A DNA stretch of 64,000 nucleotides, taken from Microstegium vimineum (taxonomy: Eukaryota; Streptophyta; Magnoliopsida; Poales; Poaceae). The notes under the pieces were generated by a model. It did no database searches and was not told the origin of the DNA. It saw nothing but the letters and a program-made list of their open reading frames with translations. This document shows positions 40,825 through 50,395 of this stretch, piece after piece (position 1 is the stretch's first letter; every line of letters starts with the position of its first letter). A program made the translations under genes and the position numbers. The DNA lies in NCBI GenBank assembly GCA_022036555.1, contig CM039126.1, positions 31,395,925 to 31,459,924 of the forward strand, written 5' to 3'.

Positions 40825-41742
40825 CTATGTGCACGAGATCTCCACGTTTGACGCAGGCACGGCCCCACGCGTACGCCTGGCGCTCCGCGCAATCGCGTCC
40901 AGTGCGTACGCGGATACAGCTTCCCCAGGCCTACGCGAGATCGTGACTTCCGTGATGGAAGCGAACACGGCATCTCCGCACGCACGCGATGCGCACAACG
41001 ACGGAAAAACCGGATCGGGACACTGGGCTTCAGCAGTTTGAAAAAAATTGAATTTCAGACTCTCCACCGTAAGGTCCGACGTCGCCGGAGCCGCCCTCGA
41101 TGGACATGGCAGGGTCACCGGCGAAACCATTTGCCAGACCAACGGCGGAGAACGACGTCCACTCTTAAGCTTGATTGCCGAGGCCACGCAGTCCCCCAAC
41201 GTTCTCGTCGGAGAGAACCTCGGAGAGGGCAGCGGACCTACCCACGGCGTGCCTGCCAGCTTCTTCCGAACCATCCGAGACAGCACATCCATGGAGAAGC
41301 GCCGATCACAAGATGAGTGTTCCTTACCTGAGGCCAAAGCCTCCTCGGTTCTGACCAATTCCTCCATCGTGATCCCCGCGTCCATGGCATCCTTGATGAA
41401 CTCCTCCGTTGAGATATCCGACGCATCGTCTTCCTCAACGTCGACAATCGGCGGCACCCTCTGGACTGCATGCACCGGCTTTGGAACTCTGGTCGCGTCC
41501 ACCGCCAGAGACACCACGCAAGAGAGCGCTGCACGCCCCTCCCGGCAGCGACGATCATCCTCTTCTGCCTCCTCTTCGTCAGTCAGCACCGAGGAAGCCA
41601 CTCCCTTGGCTACCTTCCTGAACGCCAGCACAAGGAGTAGCCAGCGGCCACCTATTGCCCGACCACCTCTCATCGAGCCTACATGCATATACTGACAGTA
41701 ATGATGCTGAAGCAACCGCGGATGAGGCTGATACACCTGCAT
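40825..41742 (-). CDS. upstream ORF at the LINE 5' end, unrecognised
   Basis: A 305-codon open frame lies directly before ORF1 on the same strand. The middle is acidic and helical (DISTEEFIKDAMDAGITMEE and RRFSMDVLSRMVRKKL), the flanks Pro/Arg-rich. I do not recognise a domain. Its frame stays open over 900 bases while ORF1 and ORF2 are broken, although the GC-rich composition makes long frames likely by chance. It may be LINE 5' UTR, an ORF0-like coding region, or a piece of host sequence. Overlapping plus-strand frames are weaker. Confidence 0.35.
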   Translation of the reverse strand: MQVYQPHPRLLQHHYCQYMHVGSMRGGRAIGGRWLLLVLAFRKVAKGVASSVLTDEEEAEEDDRRCREGRAALSCVVSLAVDATRVPKPVHAVQRVPPIVDVEEDDASDISTEEFIKDAMDAGITMEELVRTEEALASGKEHSSCDRRFSMDVLSRMVRKKLAGTPWVGPLPSPRFSPTRTLGDCVASAIKLKSGRRSPPLVWQMVSPVTLPCPSRAAPATSDLTVESLKFNFFQTAEAQCPDPVFPSLCASRACGDAVFASITEVTISRRPGEAVSAYALDAIARSARRTRGAVPASNVEISCT

Positions 41743-41913
41743 CTCACAATGGATTTAGGTGCAAACAGATCCGCTCCTACATTTATAACGTCGGTCCGCA
41801 CGGACAAGATCACAAAGGTTGTGTTGTCTATTTTAAGACTCGTCTTGCTTTTAGGTGAGCTCCACCACCACTAGCCGCCCCACCTGAAATGAACAAAAGT
41901 AGATAAAAACACT
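41743..41913. other. intergenic, nothing recognised
   Basis: Short AT-balanced stretch between the LINE region and a MITE. The exact 5' end of the LINE may lie here. Confidence 0.4.
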
Positions 41914-41916
41914 TTA

Positions 41917-42144
41917 GGGCATATTTGGTTGTCAGTCCAAACACACCATGCTATGTGATAGCTTCCAAAGCAAAAAAAAAAAGACTATCATATGGTTCTC
42001 ATAATATGTGGGCACCACTTTGTTCCTCATGCTTGTCATGTAGAGTGTGGCAGAGTATGGTAAGTGTGGCGAAGCTTTTGACTGTCGTAGCTATGGTGAA
42101 CGTACCGGAGCATAACCAACACTAATGTGCAACCAAACATACCC
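41917..42144. mobile_element. Tourist-type MITE (PIF/Harbinger), 228 bp
   Basis: Left end GGGCATATTTGGTTG and right end CAACCAAACATACCC are inverted repeats with two mismatches. The target duplication is TTA at 41914-41916 and 42145-42147. Ends, size and TTA target are those of Tourist elements. Confidence 0.85.
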
Positions 42145-42147
42145 TTA

Positions 42148-43430
42148 ACCTTATGTATTCATAATCTAACTTAACATATCCTTAACTTTCAATGGGAGAG
42201 AGAGTACATCAGCTGATTTGGACCAATAATAATACATAGTACTAGTCAAGAATCAAGATCAGCCTACAGACGTTCTGTGTGAAGGTCCAGATTTTTGTAT
42301 TGGGAAAACAAGGTCTGGAATTCTCCGTATCATCTTCCTGAGAGCTCGGCATCGTCTTGTTCGATGCTCATAGTAAATAAAAATAGTAAAAAAGAAAAAA
42401 AGGAAAAGTAGAACCTACTGTAGCAGCAACACAACTGTTCGTTTGGGCGATTGACGTGATGGCTCTCCCTGTACGGCGATGTAGCTGTAGCCGTCCGGTG
42501 AATAATCTGGTTCGTTCGCGCCGGCGACGGTGCGCAGACGCGTCACGTGGCTGACGGATTGGTTGGAGCAGTATCACTGACATACAAGTAGCCCCATTGT
42601 ACTAGTGTACAGTACTTCTCCTGTGGATCTATCCGCTCCGCTGGCTGCCCTGCTCGCCTCCGCGTGGTGCTGTAGCGCGGTGGCAGCAGCCGGCAGGCAG
42701 CAGCAGCGCATGGCCATGGCATGGAGTGACGCTGCAGCCGGCAGAGGGGTAGGGGTAGGACTGCCACCCGTTGCGACAGCCGCGTGGGAGACTGTGAAAG
42801 AGCCAAAAGGGCATAACTGAAACCAGCGGCGGGACCAGCCGGCCGGAGCTATTACAGCCAAAGATTCGGTCACTGGCTGCTAGCGGTGCTGGCTCTCAGT
42901 GGGCAGTGCCTGCGCTTGCGTTGCGTTGCATGCACCGAGAGGTCAGCTCGACAGGGGAGGGCCTCTCTTGCTACTGTCTTGTGCAAGTTAAACCCACCAC
43001 CCCAATCTGAAGGCCGTCCCAAACAAAATTTGGCCAACGAAGGCAACATTTTTGGGGAGACAACACTTTGGATCCCCACGCTCCTCGACCACTCGTAGTA
43101 GCAAGACCAAGTCAAACAAAAGCATGCATCTTTTTTCAAAGTTGGACATGAACATGTTTCTTCCTAAGATGCAACGATCGATTTCCTTGTATCAAATGCA
43201 GAGGACTTCCATTTCACACGACCTCGTCCAACCTCAGGAGAACTTTCGCCTCTTGTCCTTCAATTCTCTCTACCTCGTCACATTCATTCACTTAAAAATC
43301 ATACAGTAGCTTCCTTTTGCGTTTCTTTTTGGGGTGTGTGTTTTTACTGCTTCCCAGCCGGTACGGTGACTCATTCCCGTTGCCTAGTCTGCTCATTTCT
43401 CTTTTTAATGAAGGCCAACCGACTGACTTA
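42148..43430. other. intergenic, no supported gene
   Basis: GC-rich from about 42420 to 43000, with overlapping short frames on both strands that match nothing I know. From 43085 on, the sequence is repeated after gap 2. No promoter or RNA gene is evident. Confidence 0.45.
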
Positions 43431-43573
43431 GGGGATGTTTGGTTGTCTGACTTATTTTTAGTCCCTTATCATATCAGATGTTTGATACCAATTAAATAAA
43501 TTAAATATAATTTATATTATAAAACTAATTGAAGCGTCACGTAGTACTTCACGAGACGAATCTATTAAGCCTA

Positions 43574-43673
43574 NNNNNNNNNNNNNNNNNNNNNNNNNNN
43601 NNNNNNNNNNNNNNNNNNNNNNNNNNNNNNNNNNNNNNNNNNNNNNNNNNNNNNNNNNNNNNNNNNNNNNNNN
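43574..43673. other. assembly gap 2 (100 N)
   Basis: Exactly 100 N. Sequence on the right (43674-44108) duplicates sequence on the left (43090-43573), so the gap probably separates two overlapping contig ends rather than hiding new sequence. Confidence 0.99.
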
Positions 43674-44108
43674 GTGTACAAGACCAATAAAAAAAAGCAT
43701 GCACTTTTTTCAAAGTTAATACATTTTTTTCCCAAAGAGCAACGACCCCGTTTCCTTGTTAAAAACAGAATTCCATTTCACACGACCTCGTCCAACCCGG
43801 GAGAATTTTGCCTCTTGTCCTTCAATTCCCTACCTCTCACATTCATTCACTTAAAAATCAACAGTTTTCCCTTTTTTCGTTTCTTTTTTGGGGGTGTTTT
43901 TTTATGCTTCCCACCGGTACGGGGACTCATTCCCTGCCTACGCTCATTTTTTTTTTAATAAGGCCAACGACTGACTTGGGGGTTTTGGTTGTCGACTTAT
44001 TTTTTCCCTTTTCATATCAGATGTTTTATCCAATTAAATAAATTAAATATAATTTTTATTATAAAACTAATTGAAGGGCCCTTACTTCACAACGAATTTT
44101 TAAGCCTA
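43674..44108. repeat. error-rich second copy of 43090-43573 after the gap
   Basis: Matching blocks occur in order: CATGCA.CTTTTTTCAAAGTT, CCATTTCACACGACCTCGTC, TCTTGTCCTTCAATTC, GTACGG.GACTCATTCCC, AATTAAATAAATTAAATATA and TTAAGCCTA. The right copy is about 50 bases shorter and differs mainly by single-base losses and homopolymer changes. Confidence 0.88.
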
Positions 44109-45097
44109 ATTAATCTATCATTAACATATGTTTACTGTAGCACCATATTGTCAAATTATAGACTATTTTATATCAATAGATTCGTTTCGCAAAATAGTCT
44201 TCGGCTGACAAATTAATTTTATAAATAGTTTATATTTAATACTCCTAATTAGTGTCTAGATATCCGATGTGACAGGGACTTTTTTTAGTCCCTAAAACCA
44301 AACACCCCCTTATTTTGGTGCAAGGGTTTGAGCTGATTAATCCACTATAATATAAGGACGTCGCTGCGTTGCATGTCTCGTCAACTGACTCGTTCCCCAG
44401 GCTGCCGCCTCTACGTGGAGAGCAGTTCTGACTTTGCAGTTCAAAAAGCCAGCTGACCTGTTCACCAAACTACTATTCCTCTAAATTCATCCTCTATCTG
44501 TCATAGTCATTAAGATTTTCTCCTCTATACGTTTTTCTTTCGTACTCATCACCATCTATATTTTATACTCTACTAGGTTCGTGCCGAGCATTGCTACGGG
44601 ATAACTTAATTTTTGTACTAAAAACATATGGATTGTATGATAAAATAAAAATACTATGGATGGACAATATGTTTTAGTTGCAGAGATAAAAATAGACTTT
44701 AGAAATATGAGCAAATACTTGTTTTCCAAGTTTGTGTTTTACAATATATGTTTATCTAATAATTTTTATGTTGCAACATATGAGAATTCACCTTAATCGT
44801 AATAATTTTGAATTTTACAATACATGTTTTACAATATAATGTAAAATTAAGAATCTAATCTCTCAATAGTTTGACCAAGATAATGTGCTTTGCATGGACA
44901 CCAAGCTGCAGCTCGTCACCAAGTAAAGATGATTCATAAGATTTTCAAGTCCAAGATGCGACGTCTGACTTAGCTAAACCATGTAGATGACTCAAGCTAT
45001 AACTATAAGGATCCTGCATATAAGTTATTTGTTAATTTTTAAAGTTAAAGTACTATTGATATCTTAAAAATAGATATCAATGTGTGATGTACCTCTT

Positions 45098-45720
45098 TCA
45101 TACAGTTAGAACCTCTTTATATACGATATTCTTTGTGAATATATCCTTTGTTGGTTTTTTCTGCCCCTTTTCTTTTCCTTTTCCCTTGTTTACGTCCTTC
45201 TCAGTAACCGGCACGGTCAAGATCCTAATGTTCGATCTTGCAGTAGCTCTTGATAGCGCCACATACGATTGGTCATGCGAGAACACTGGTTCTGGCAAGT
45301 ATACCCCTACGTTAGGGATAGTTTGTCCTTGTGCCTTATTAATGGTCATCGTGAAACTGAGCCGAATAGGGAATTGCTTTCGCTCGAATTGGAAAGGGAA
45401 CATCTCGTCGTCTGGCGGGCATAAGGTTATGCGAGGTAGAAAACCCCACTTTCCACATTGTTGTCCCAACACAATTTTTCTGTCTATGGTATTCTTTTGG
45501 AACCCCCATGTGATAAGCCTGGTACAATTACAAAGTCCATTAGCAGGGTCAATATTGCTAAGCAATATGACCGGACAACCAATCTTCAGCTTTAACAGAT
45601 ATCGCGGTAGAGCATTGGGTGTCAAAGTATTAAGGAATTCCTCAGAGTAGTAGTTGTAAGGAATTCCGCTATGACAACAGAACCCAGGTGGTTAGTGCTC
45701 AAACCTTTTTGCATTGAAGT
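45098..45720 (-). pseudogene. Helitron PIF1-like helicase C-terminus fused to an N-terminal remnant
   Basis: The open frame (45625-45098) reads ALPRYLLKLKIGCPVILLSN, then QFPIRLSFTMTINKAQGQTI, and YVALSRATARSNIRIL. These are the last helicase motifs of PIF1-type Helitron helicases. The helicase unwinds DNA in rolling-circle transposition. Just upstream (45640-45770) the minus strand gives MLKPVANCEHFNAKRF then PPGFCCHSG, the Helitron N-terminal Cys-rich region. So a deletion joins the N-terminal region to the C-terminus near 45655, removing well over 1,000 residues. Confidence 0.85.
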
Positions 45721-46149
45721 GCTCACAATTTGCAACTGGTTTTAGCATATGGTTATCCATAGGCATGTTGCTATACACCTTTTCGTATCGGTCAGGTACT
45801 TCAGGAACAGAAGTTCTATCTTCCTCAAGGTCATTGTCTTGGGCATCATCATCATCTTTCTCATCTGAAATGACATTTTAATCCATAATACTATGGTTGT
45901 CATATTTTTACCACAAGTATATTTTTATACCTCTCATTAAAGTATGATCTTTTTGACTCATTTTGACTATGGTTGTTCATGATGTTGGCAGAATCAAATG
46001 CACGTCCAACAGAGGAGCCAGCTACATTCATTGAGATAGGTCATGGTATCATTCTTTCTCTTTTTTTCTGTGCAAAACATATATTATGCAATAACACCAA
46101 AATCTAGGGAAAAACTTATAATAATAAAATAAAATAAATAGTACCTAGA

Positions 46150-46547
46150 TTCTCTTTATCAATCTGCATGGGTTGGTAGGAATCATTCCTATACAACCAA
46201 TCATTATTTTCATTATCATTCATGTCTTCCTTGTCTAATGCAACTCGAGCAGCTACAAGATTGCCATTTTATTATACAAAATAAGTATGAATAATATACA
46301 GAAGGATAAGGCACATTGGTTTAAATTTGTTTGCGATGTCACCTATCGCCCCATCCACAAGTGTAGTTTTGGTCTTCTTCATATGATACTGTTGACGACG
46401 CTGCCTATTGTATTCATTCCTCCATTCTTCTGTCCTAGTTGCGTATCGTGCTCTTTCCCTTTCCCTTTTTCGTTGCTTAGCATCATCAACTTTGAAAACA
46501 GGTAGTATGCATGTTAAGTGAATAAATATGTAATAAATACAAATCAT
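46150..46547 (-). pseudogene. Helitron N-terminal coding remnant
   Basis: The minus strand gives DAKQRKRERERARYATRTEE followed by YNRQRRQQYHMKK, the basic leader typical of plant Helitron proteins. After a break come NDNENNDWLYRNDSYQP-like residues near 46200, also typical. The parts are separated by AT-rich insertions or introns. No complete frame exists. Confidence 0.65.
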
Positions 46548-46550
46548 TGT

Positions 46551-47731
46551 CTATCCAAGTGCATTCAAGTACATGTGTATATCAATATTTACCTTCACTG
46601 GTATTGTTTGTCAAATCTCCTAGTGGAGTACGGCCACCATTATTTTGCACCGGGACCATGTAGAAGAAACTGAATATAAAAAACTCTTGAGGAAATATGA
46701 ATTAGCACATATTTTTCCTAATTGATAGCCTCAATGACAAGAAAAAAAAGCCTCCACCAATTGATAATGATTTACAATGGTCCGAGGGTTAATTGCCTCC
46801 TACCTGTTTTAGAATGCAACTGATATCTCGTTGCTTTGCAAATTCTATTTAAGTGTTCTGAAACATATACATCTAGAAAATAGGAACAGCCATGCAAAAT
46901 TGCAACCAGGAGCGAAGATTTGGCTAGCAACAGCCAAAAAAACCCAACAGATTGGAGTGGACAACCTCTATATGTTCAACATTATTGTGCAGTGTACTTG
47001 CTATTTCTAAAAAGGCGGCTCATGGCTCATGAGTCTGACCTCCAGAAAAGAATGCAAGTTTAGTTTCAGGCCATGCAGTCTAGAACTGAATGTTAAGTTT
47101 AGACTAAGATTGAGTGACAACTTGTGTTTTGTGTTAATTGTGCTTGCAGGTTCCTAATGACAACTTAAGGTGGACGAAGCTAGCACACCAAGGTCAAGTT
47201 TCTCCTCCAGGACCAACCATGAAAGTGAATCTTCTGATGAATTCCAGAAGATGTCTAGTGAATTTGAGCCAGTTAGCGTAGAAGGATCAGAATAGCCTGA
47301 TGTTTGTTTGCATCGTCCTGGCCGTCCCCGATGTCAGAATCTCATATAAGTGACTCTAGCACTGAAGAACCCACGAGCAGTATATTGCAGGTCAGGGAAA
47401 GCAAGGTTTTAGTAACATATGTGGTTGATCAAGATCCTGGGGCCAACACATCAGGGTCAAGACCAGATGACCAGGAGCAAAGCCCTGAGAGAGAGGAGCT
47501 GGACAGCCTGACTAAAAGGCACCTTAGGAAGAAGGCAAGGCGGTGCACTTTGTGAAACATGAGTTTGGTTTCAGGATAGTGCATCCCTACATCTTTCCAT
47601 TCTCAGCAATGCTCGAGCCTAATCTATGTAACTGAAATGAAATATTATTTGTCTTATATTGTTTATTAGTAAAATCATGATTGTGTGAAAGCAAGCTACA
47701 ATCATTTGTGAAAGCAAATAAGGTATCATAC

Positions 47732-47778
<47 letters not shown>

Positions 47779-48612
47779 AGGCTTCAAATTCAGTATTCAG
47801 TTGGATACTTACAGTTCAGTATTCAGAGTTCAGATCACTTTTGCAATCTCGACTTCACTTGCTGCAGCTAGTTAATCGCAAATTCAACACTGCCATTAAC
47901 CATCATTAGCTTGCTTGGCATTCACTTTCAATTTACAAATATTCAGTTCAGCTTTCAAAGAAAAAAAAACTTCAGTTTACATGCTAATTAAATTAGAGGA
48001 GGGTGATCAGGTCGCTGTTACTAAAGCATCTTTAGTAAAATCATGATTGTGTGACCAGGTAGCTTTTCTCTAAAGGCAAAGCTAACTGAAATGTATTATT
48101 TAATAAACTTTTGTGTCAATCAAATTAACTATCCTCCCACCTATTTCAGACATATGACCAACAAAAAAACAGAGACAGAAACAGAGTACTTGTTAGAGTG
48201 CAATTACTATTTCAGTGTTTTGCAACACATTGCTACACACTTGAGAAACGCTAGGTAACAGAGTCCATTCCAAAACATTGATGCTACTATTGCTACTGCA
48301 CACAAAACAAGGGCGAGCGTGTACATCTACAGAAAGTGCAACTATAGACAGAACCAGTCAAACCACAAGTGGAAAGGAAATGGCATAAGGAGTGAAATTC
48401 AGTTTTAAGTACCAGTGTTTAAAAAACTCACAATATTCTGTCCCAAAAGAATAACACTGAAAATAAATGGTAAATTGAGCAACGTAGATTTCACTACTAC
48501 AGTCTTTTATATCATTGCTAGAATTTTAGGTCCCTGCCTCAAATGATGAACAGTGAGCCCAAACACGGATTCAGCAATAAGATTAGTTGCAATATTAGAT
48601 GCATCAACAGAC
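46551..48612. other. intergenic, possible captured gene fragment and a GA microsatellite
   Basis: Mostly AT-rich. A (GA)n tract covers about 47733-47775. The stretch 47150-47555 looks exon-like (separate entry). No Helitron 5' end, LTR or RNA gene is recognised. Confidence 0.45.
47150..47555 (+). pseudogene. exon-like fragment of an unknown plant gene
   Basis: A splice-acceptor-like TTGTGCTTGCAG precedes 47150. Downstream, one frame gives Ser/Glu-rich protein (SSFSSRTNHESESSDEF, to a TAG at about 47293) and a second, open to 47555, gives EEPTSSILQVRESK, then EREELDSLTKRHLRKKARR and a stop. AT-rich 3'-UTR-like sequence follows. It resembles the last exon of a host gene, but I cannot name it. 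It lies near the Helitron remnant, so transduplication is possible. Confidence 0.3.
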
Positions 48613-48983
48613 TGTTAGTCGCTGAACTCGAACTCTAGGAATCAGTAGGAGTTGAACTCTCATGGAGAGGATGATAATTGGGAGTTGGGGCAAATTTTCG
48701 TTTATTTTTTCTCACACCACACTGTCATACCAACCTGAGGGTTGGGGATACAAATATATAGGGCTGCTAACCAGCCAAGCACAAACTAGATGTTGTCCTA
48801 GATGCTAGTCAAGATGTTGTTCTAAAGATGCTAACAGCTCAGTCAAGGGTGATGTTACAGATGTTGTCCTAAAGATGCTAACAGCCCAGTCAAGAGTGAT
48901 GTCTTTGATGCTGTCCTTGAGAGGCAGCTGCTGAACAGCACCATGTGTTGCAGCCTCCCCCCACACACCAGACTTATCCATCA
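48613..48983 (-). repeat. 3' LTR of the deleted Copia element (371 bp)
   Basis: Contains internal direct repeats of GATGTTGTCCTAAAGATGCTAAC-like units (written here in part), one more than the sister LTR, explaining the 33-bp length difference. A purine tract (minus strand CTTAGGGGGAGAT) abuts its start at 48984. Confidence 0.9.
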
Positions 48984-48996
48984 ATCTCCCCCTAAG
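48984..48996 (-). promoter_or_regulatory. polypurine tract of the deleted Copia element
   Basis: The minus strand reads CTTAGGGGGAGAT, directly before the LTR start TGATGGATAAGTC. It marks the 3' LTR as the left one. Confidence 0.85.
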
Positions 48997-50395
48997 TCTT
49001 GTGTGGCTCCTTGTGGGAAATCTGAGTCATCCCGATCCTGGTGCGGAACTCCTGGAACTTGATCCGCCCAAGTGACATGGTCAGGAAGTCGGCGAGCTGG
49101 TCTTGGGTGTTGATGTAGTTGGCTCGGACACTCCCTTCATCCAGGCAGCTTCTGATGAAGTGGTACCTCACCCGGATGTGCTTGCTGCGCTCATGGAAGA
49201 CAGGGTTCTTCGCCAAGGCTAAGGCGGACTTGCTGTCCACCCTGAGCTCCACTGCCTCCACGTCTCTGCCAAGGAGATCGCCGAGTAGCCGAGCCAGCCA
49301 CAGAGCCTGAGTAGAAGCGGTAGTGGCTGCAATGTACTTTGCCTCGCAGCTGGACAGAGCCACTACCTGCTGCTTGACTGACTGCCAGCTGATCAGACAC
49401 ATGCCGAGGAAGAACAGTGTCCCGCTGGTGCTCTTGCTCGTGTCGATGTCGCCGGCGTGGTCACTGTCGCTGTACCCGATGAAATGCGCCGCGCCGGGGC
49501 ACCTCGGGTAGTGCAAGCCGTAGTCGAAGGTGCCCGCGACGTAGCGGAGGATCCTCTTCACGGCCTGCTGGTGCTCTGTCGTCGGTCTCTGCATGAACCG
49601 GCTAACGTAGCCAACGGCGAACGCCAAGTCCGGTCGCGTGTGGACAAGGTAGCGAAGGCTGCCCACAATGCGTCGGTACTGCGTCGCGTCCACCTTCTCC
49701 TTGGCACGGAAGCTCGCCTGGCGAGGGAAAGGGAGCCGCCGCAGCTTGGTGAGGACGCAGGTATCGCAGAACTGCTCCACATGGTCGACGTGTGGCATGC
49801 CCCGCACCATCGCCTTGCTGCCGAGCTGCCTCAGGGCCTCAAAGTTGAGGTGCCCAAAGCGCTCGTGCCACCTCCAAGCATCGTCGTCGCGGTGGGCTGC
49901 AAGACAGAGAGGTTGCGCCACGTGTGCGTGAAGGACGTAGAGGCGGTTGCTCCTGTTGACCTTGACAAGGAGCCGGTGTCGATGATCCCAGATGCGCAAC
50001 ACCCCGTGCTCGATCTCCACACGCGATCCGTTCTCATCCAGTTGTCCCAAGCTGATGATGGAGTTCCTCAACGCAGGGATGTAGTAGACATCGGTGAGCA
50101 GCCTGTGCTCACCAGTCTTGGCGACGAAGATGACGGAGCCGACGCCTTTGATCTCCACGGCGGAGGCGTCCCCAAACTTGACGGTGCCTCGGGTGCCTGA
50201 GTCGAGCTTGGAGAAGAACTCCCATCGCCCAGTCATGTGGTGGGTGGCGCCGGTGTCGAGGCACCACCCATCGGTCTTGTCGTTGCCAGAACTGTCGCCG
50301 AGGAGGGCATGTGCTTTTGGCTCCTCAAGGTGGAGGAGAACCGCTGCGGCTGGTGCCGTGTGAGGTAGTTCTATGCTCGCATGAGCAATGAACAA
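48992..50395 (-). CDS. in-frame fusion of Copia protease/GAG-pre-integrase to RNase H (467 aa)
   Basis: Residues about 40-150 are a Copia protease with active site CLDTGATHHMTG (Asp47). GAG-pre-integrase follows (WRWHERFGHLNFEALRQL, then FCDTCVLTKLRRLPFP). At about residue 233 the integrase start (QASFRAKEK) passes without a break into the RT C-terminal segment (VDATQYRRIVGSLRYLVHTR). RNase H then runs to the end: YSDSDHAGDIDTSKSTSG, a variant EAKY where EAEY is usual, VDSKSALALAKN and QLADFLTMSLGR. The integrase core and the RT catalytic region are gone, yet the frame is intact across the junction and there is no stop in 467 codons. The start shown overlaps the gag end. Confidence 0.9.
   Translation of the reverse strand: MFIAHASIELPHTAPAAAVLLHLEEPKAHALLGDSSGNDKTDGWCLDTGATHHMTGRWEFFSKLDSGTRGTVKFGDASAVEIKGVGSVIFVAKTGEHRLLTDVYYIPALRNSIISLGQLDENGSRVEIEHGVLRIWDHRHRLLVKVNRSNRLYVLHAHVAQPLCLAAHRDDDAWRWHERFGHLNFEALRQLGSKAMVRGMPHVDHVEQFCDTCVLTKLRRLPFPRQASFRAKEKVDATQYRRIVGSLRYLVHTRPDLAFAVGYVSRFMQRPTTEHQQAVKRILRYVAGTFDYGLHYPRCPGAAHFIGYSDSDHAGDIDTSKSTSGTLFFLGMCLISWQSVKQQVVALSSCEAKYIAATTASTQALWLARLLGDLLGRDVEAVELRVDSKSALALAKNPVFHERSKHIRVRYHFIRSCLDEGSVRANYINTQDQLADFLTMSLGRIKFQEFRTRIGMTQISHKEPHKT

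Larger units (their letters stand above)
21020..41742 (-). mobile_element. L1-type LINE, split by a Sirevirus insertion (LINE parts 21020-21984 and 35634-41742)
   Basis: The minus strand shows, from right to left, an upstream ORF, ORF1 with CCHC fingers, ORF2 with apurinic endonuclease and reverse transcriptase, then after the 13.6-kb Copia element the zf-RVT C-terminus and a 3' end near 21020 (TATCTAAAAATGA on the minus strand). The two halves join at GTATC, duplicated on either side of the Copia element. ORF1 and ORF2 are broken by stops and frameshifts. The 5' end is not sharply defined and no target duplication for the LINE itself was found. Confidence 0.85.
43431..44309. mobile_element. 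Tourist-type MITE interrupted by assembly gap 2
   Basis: Left end GGGGATGTTTGGTTG, then TTTTTAGTCCCTTATCATAT; right end TTTTTTTAGTCCCTAAAACC then AAACACCCCC. The ends are inverted repeats with TTA on both sides (43428-43430 and 44310-44312). Internal words such as ATTAAGCCTA and GATTCGT are typical of a very common grass Tourist family. The apparent length includes 100 N and a repeated contig end; the real element is probably about 350 bp. Confidence 0.75.
44573..46550 (-). mobile_element. Helitron remnant, internally deleted
   Basis: The 3' end (minus strand) is CTAG at 44573-44576, followed by T. It is preceded by a hairpin CCGTAGC-AAT-GCTCGG seven bases upstream (about 44583-44599), the structure that marks Helitron 3' ends. 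Coding remnants of a Helitron RepHel protein lie at 45098-45625 (helicase C-terminus) and 46150-46547 (N-terminus). Between them the Rep endonuclease and most of the helicase are missing. The 5' end (TC) is not located, so the right boundary is approximate. Confidence 0.8.

Noticed and set aside
42543..43139. Several frames of 60-99 codons on both strands
   Set aside because: They contradict each other, match nothing and sit in GC-rich DNA.
43090..44108. Biological tandem duplication around gap 2
   Set aside because: The second copy differs mainly by homopolymer and single-base losses and abuts a 100-N gap, which fits contig overlap better.
47587..47875. Short frames across the GA repeat
   Set aside because: They are generated by the (GA)n microsatellite.
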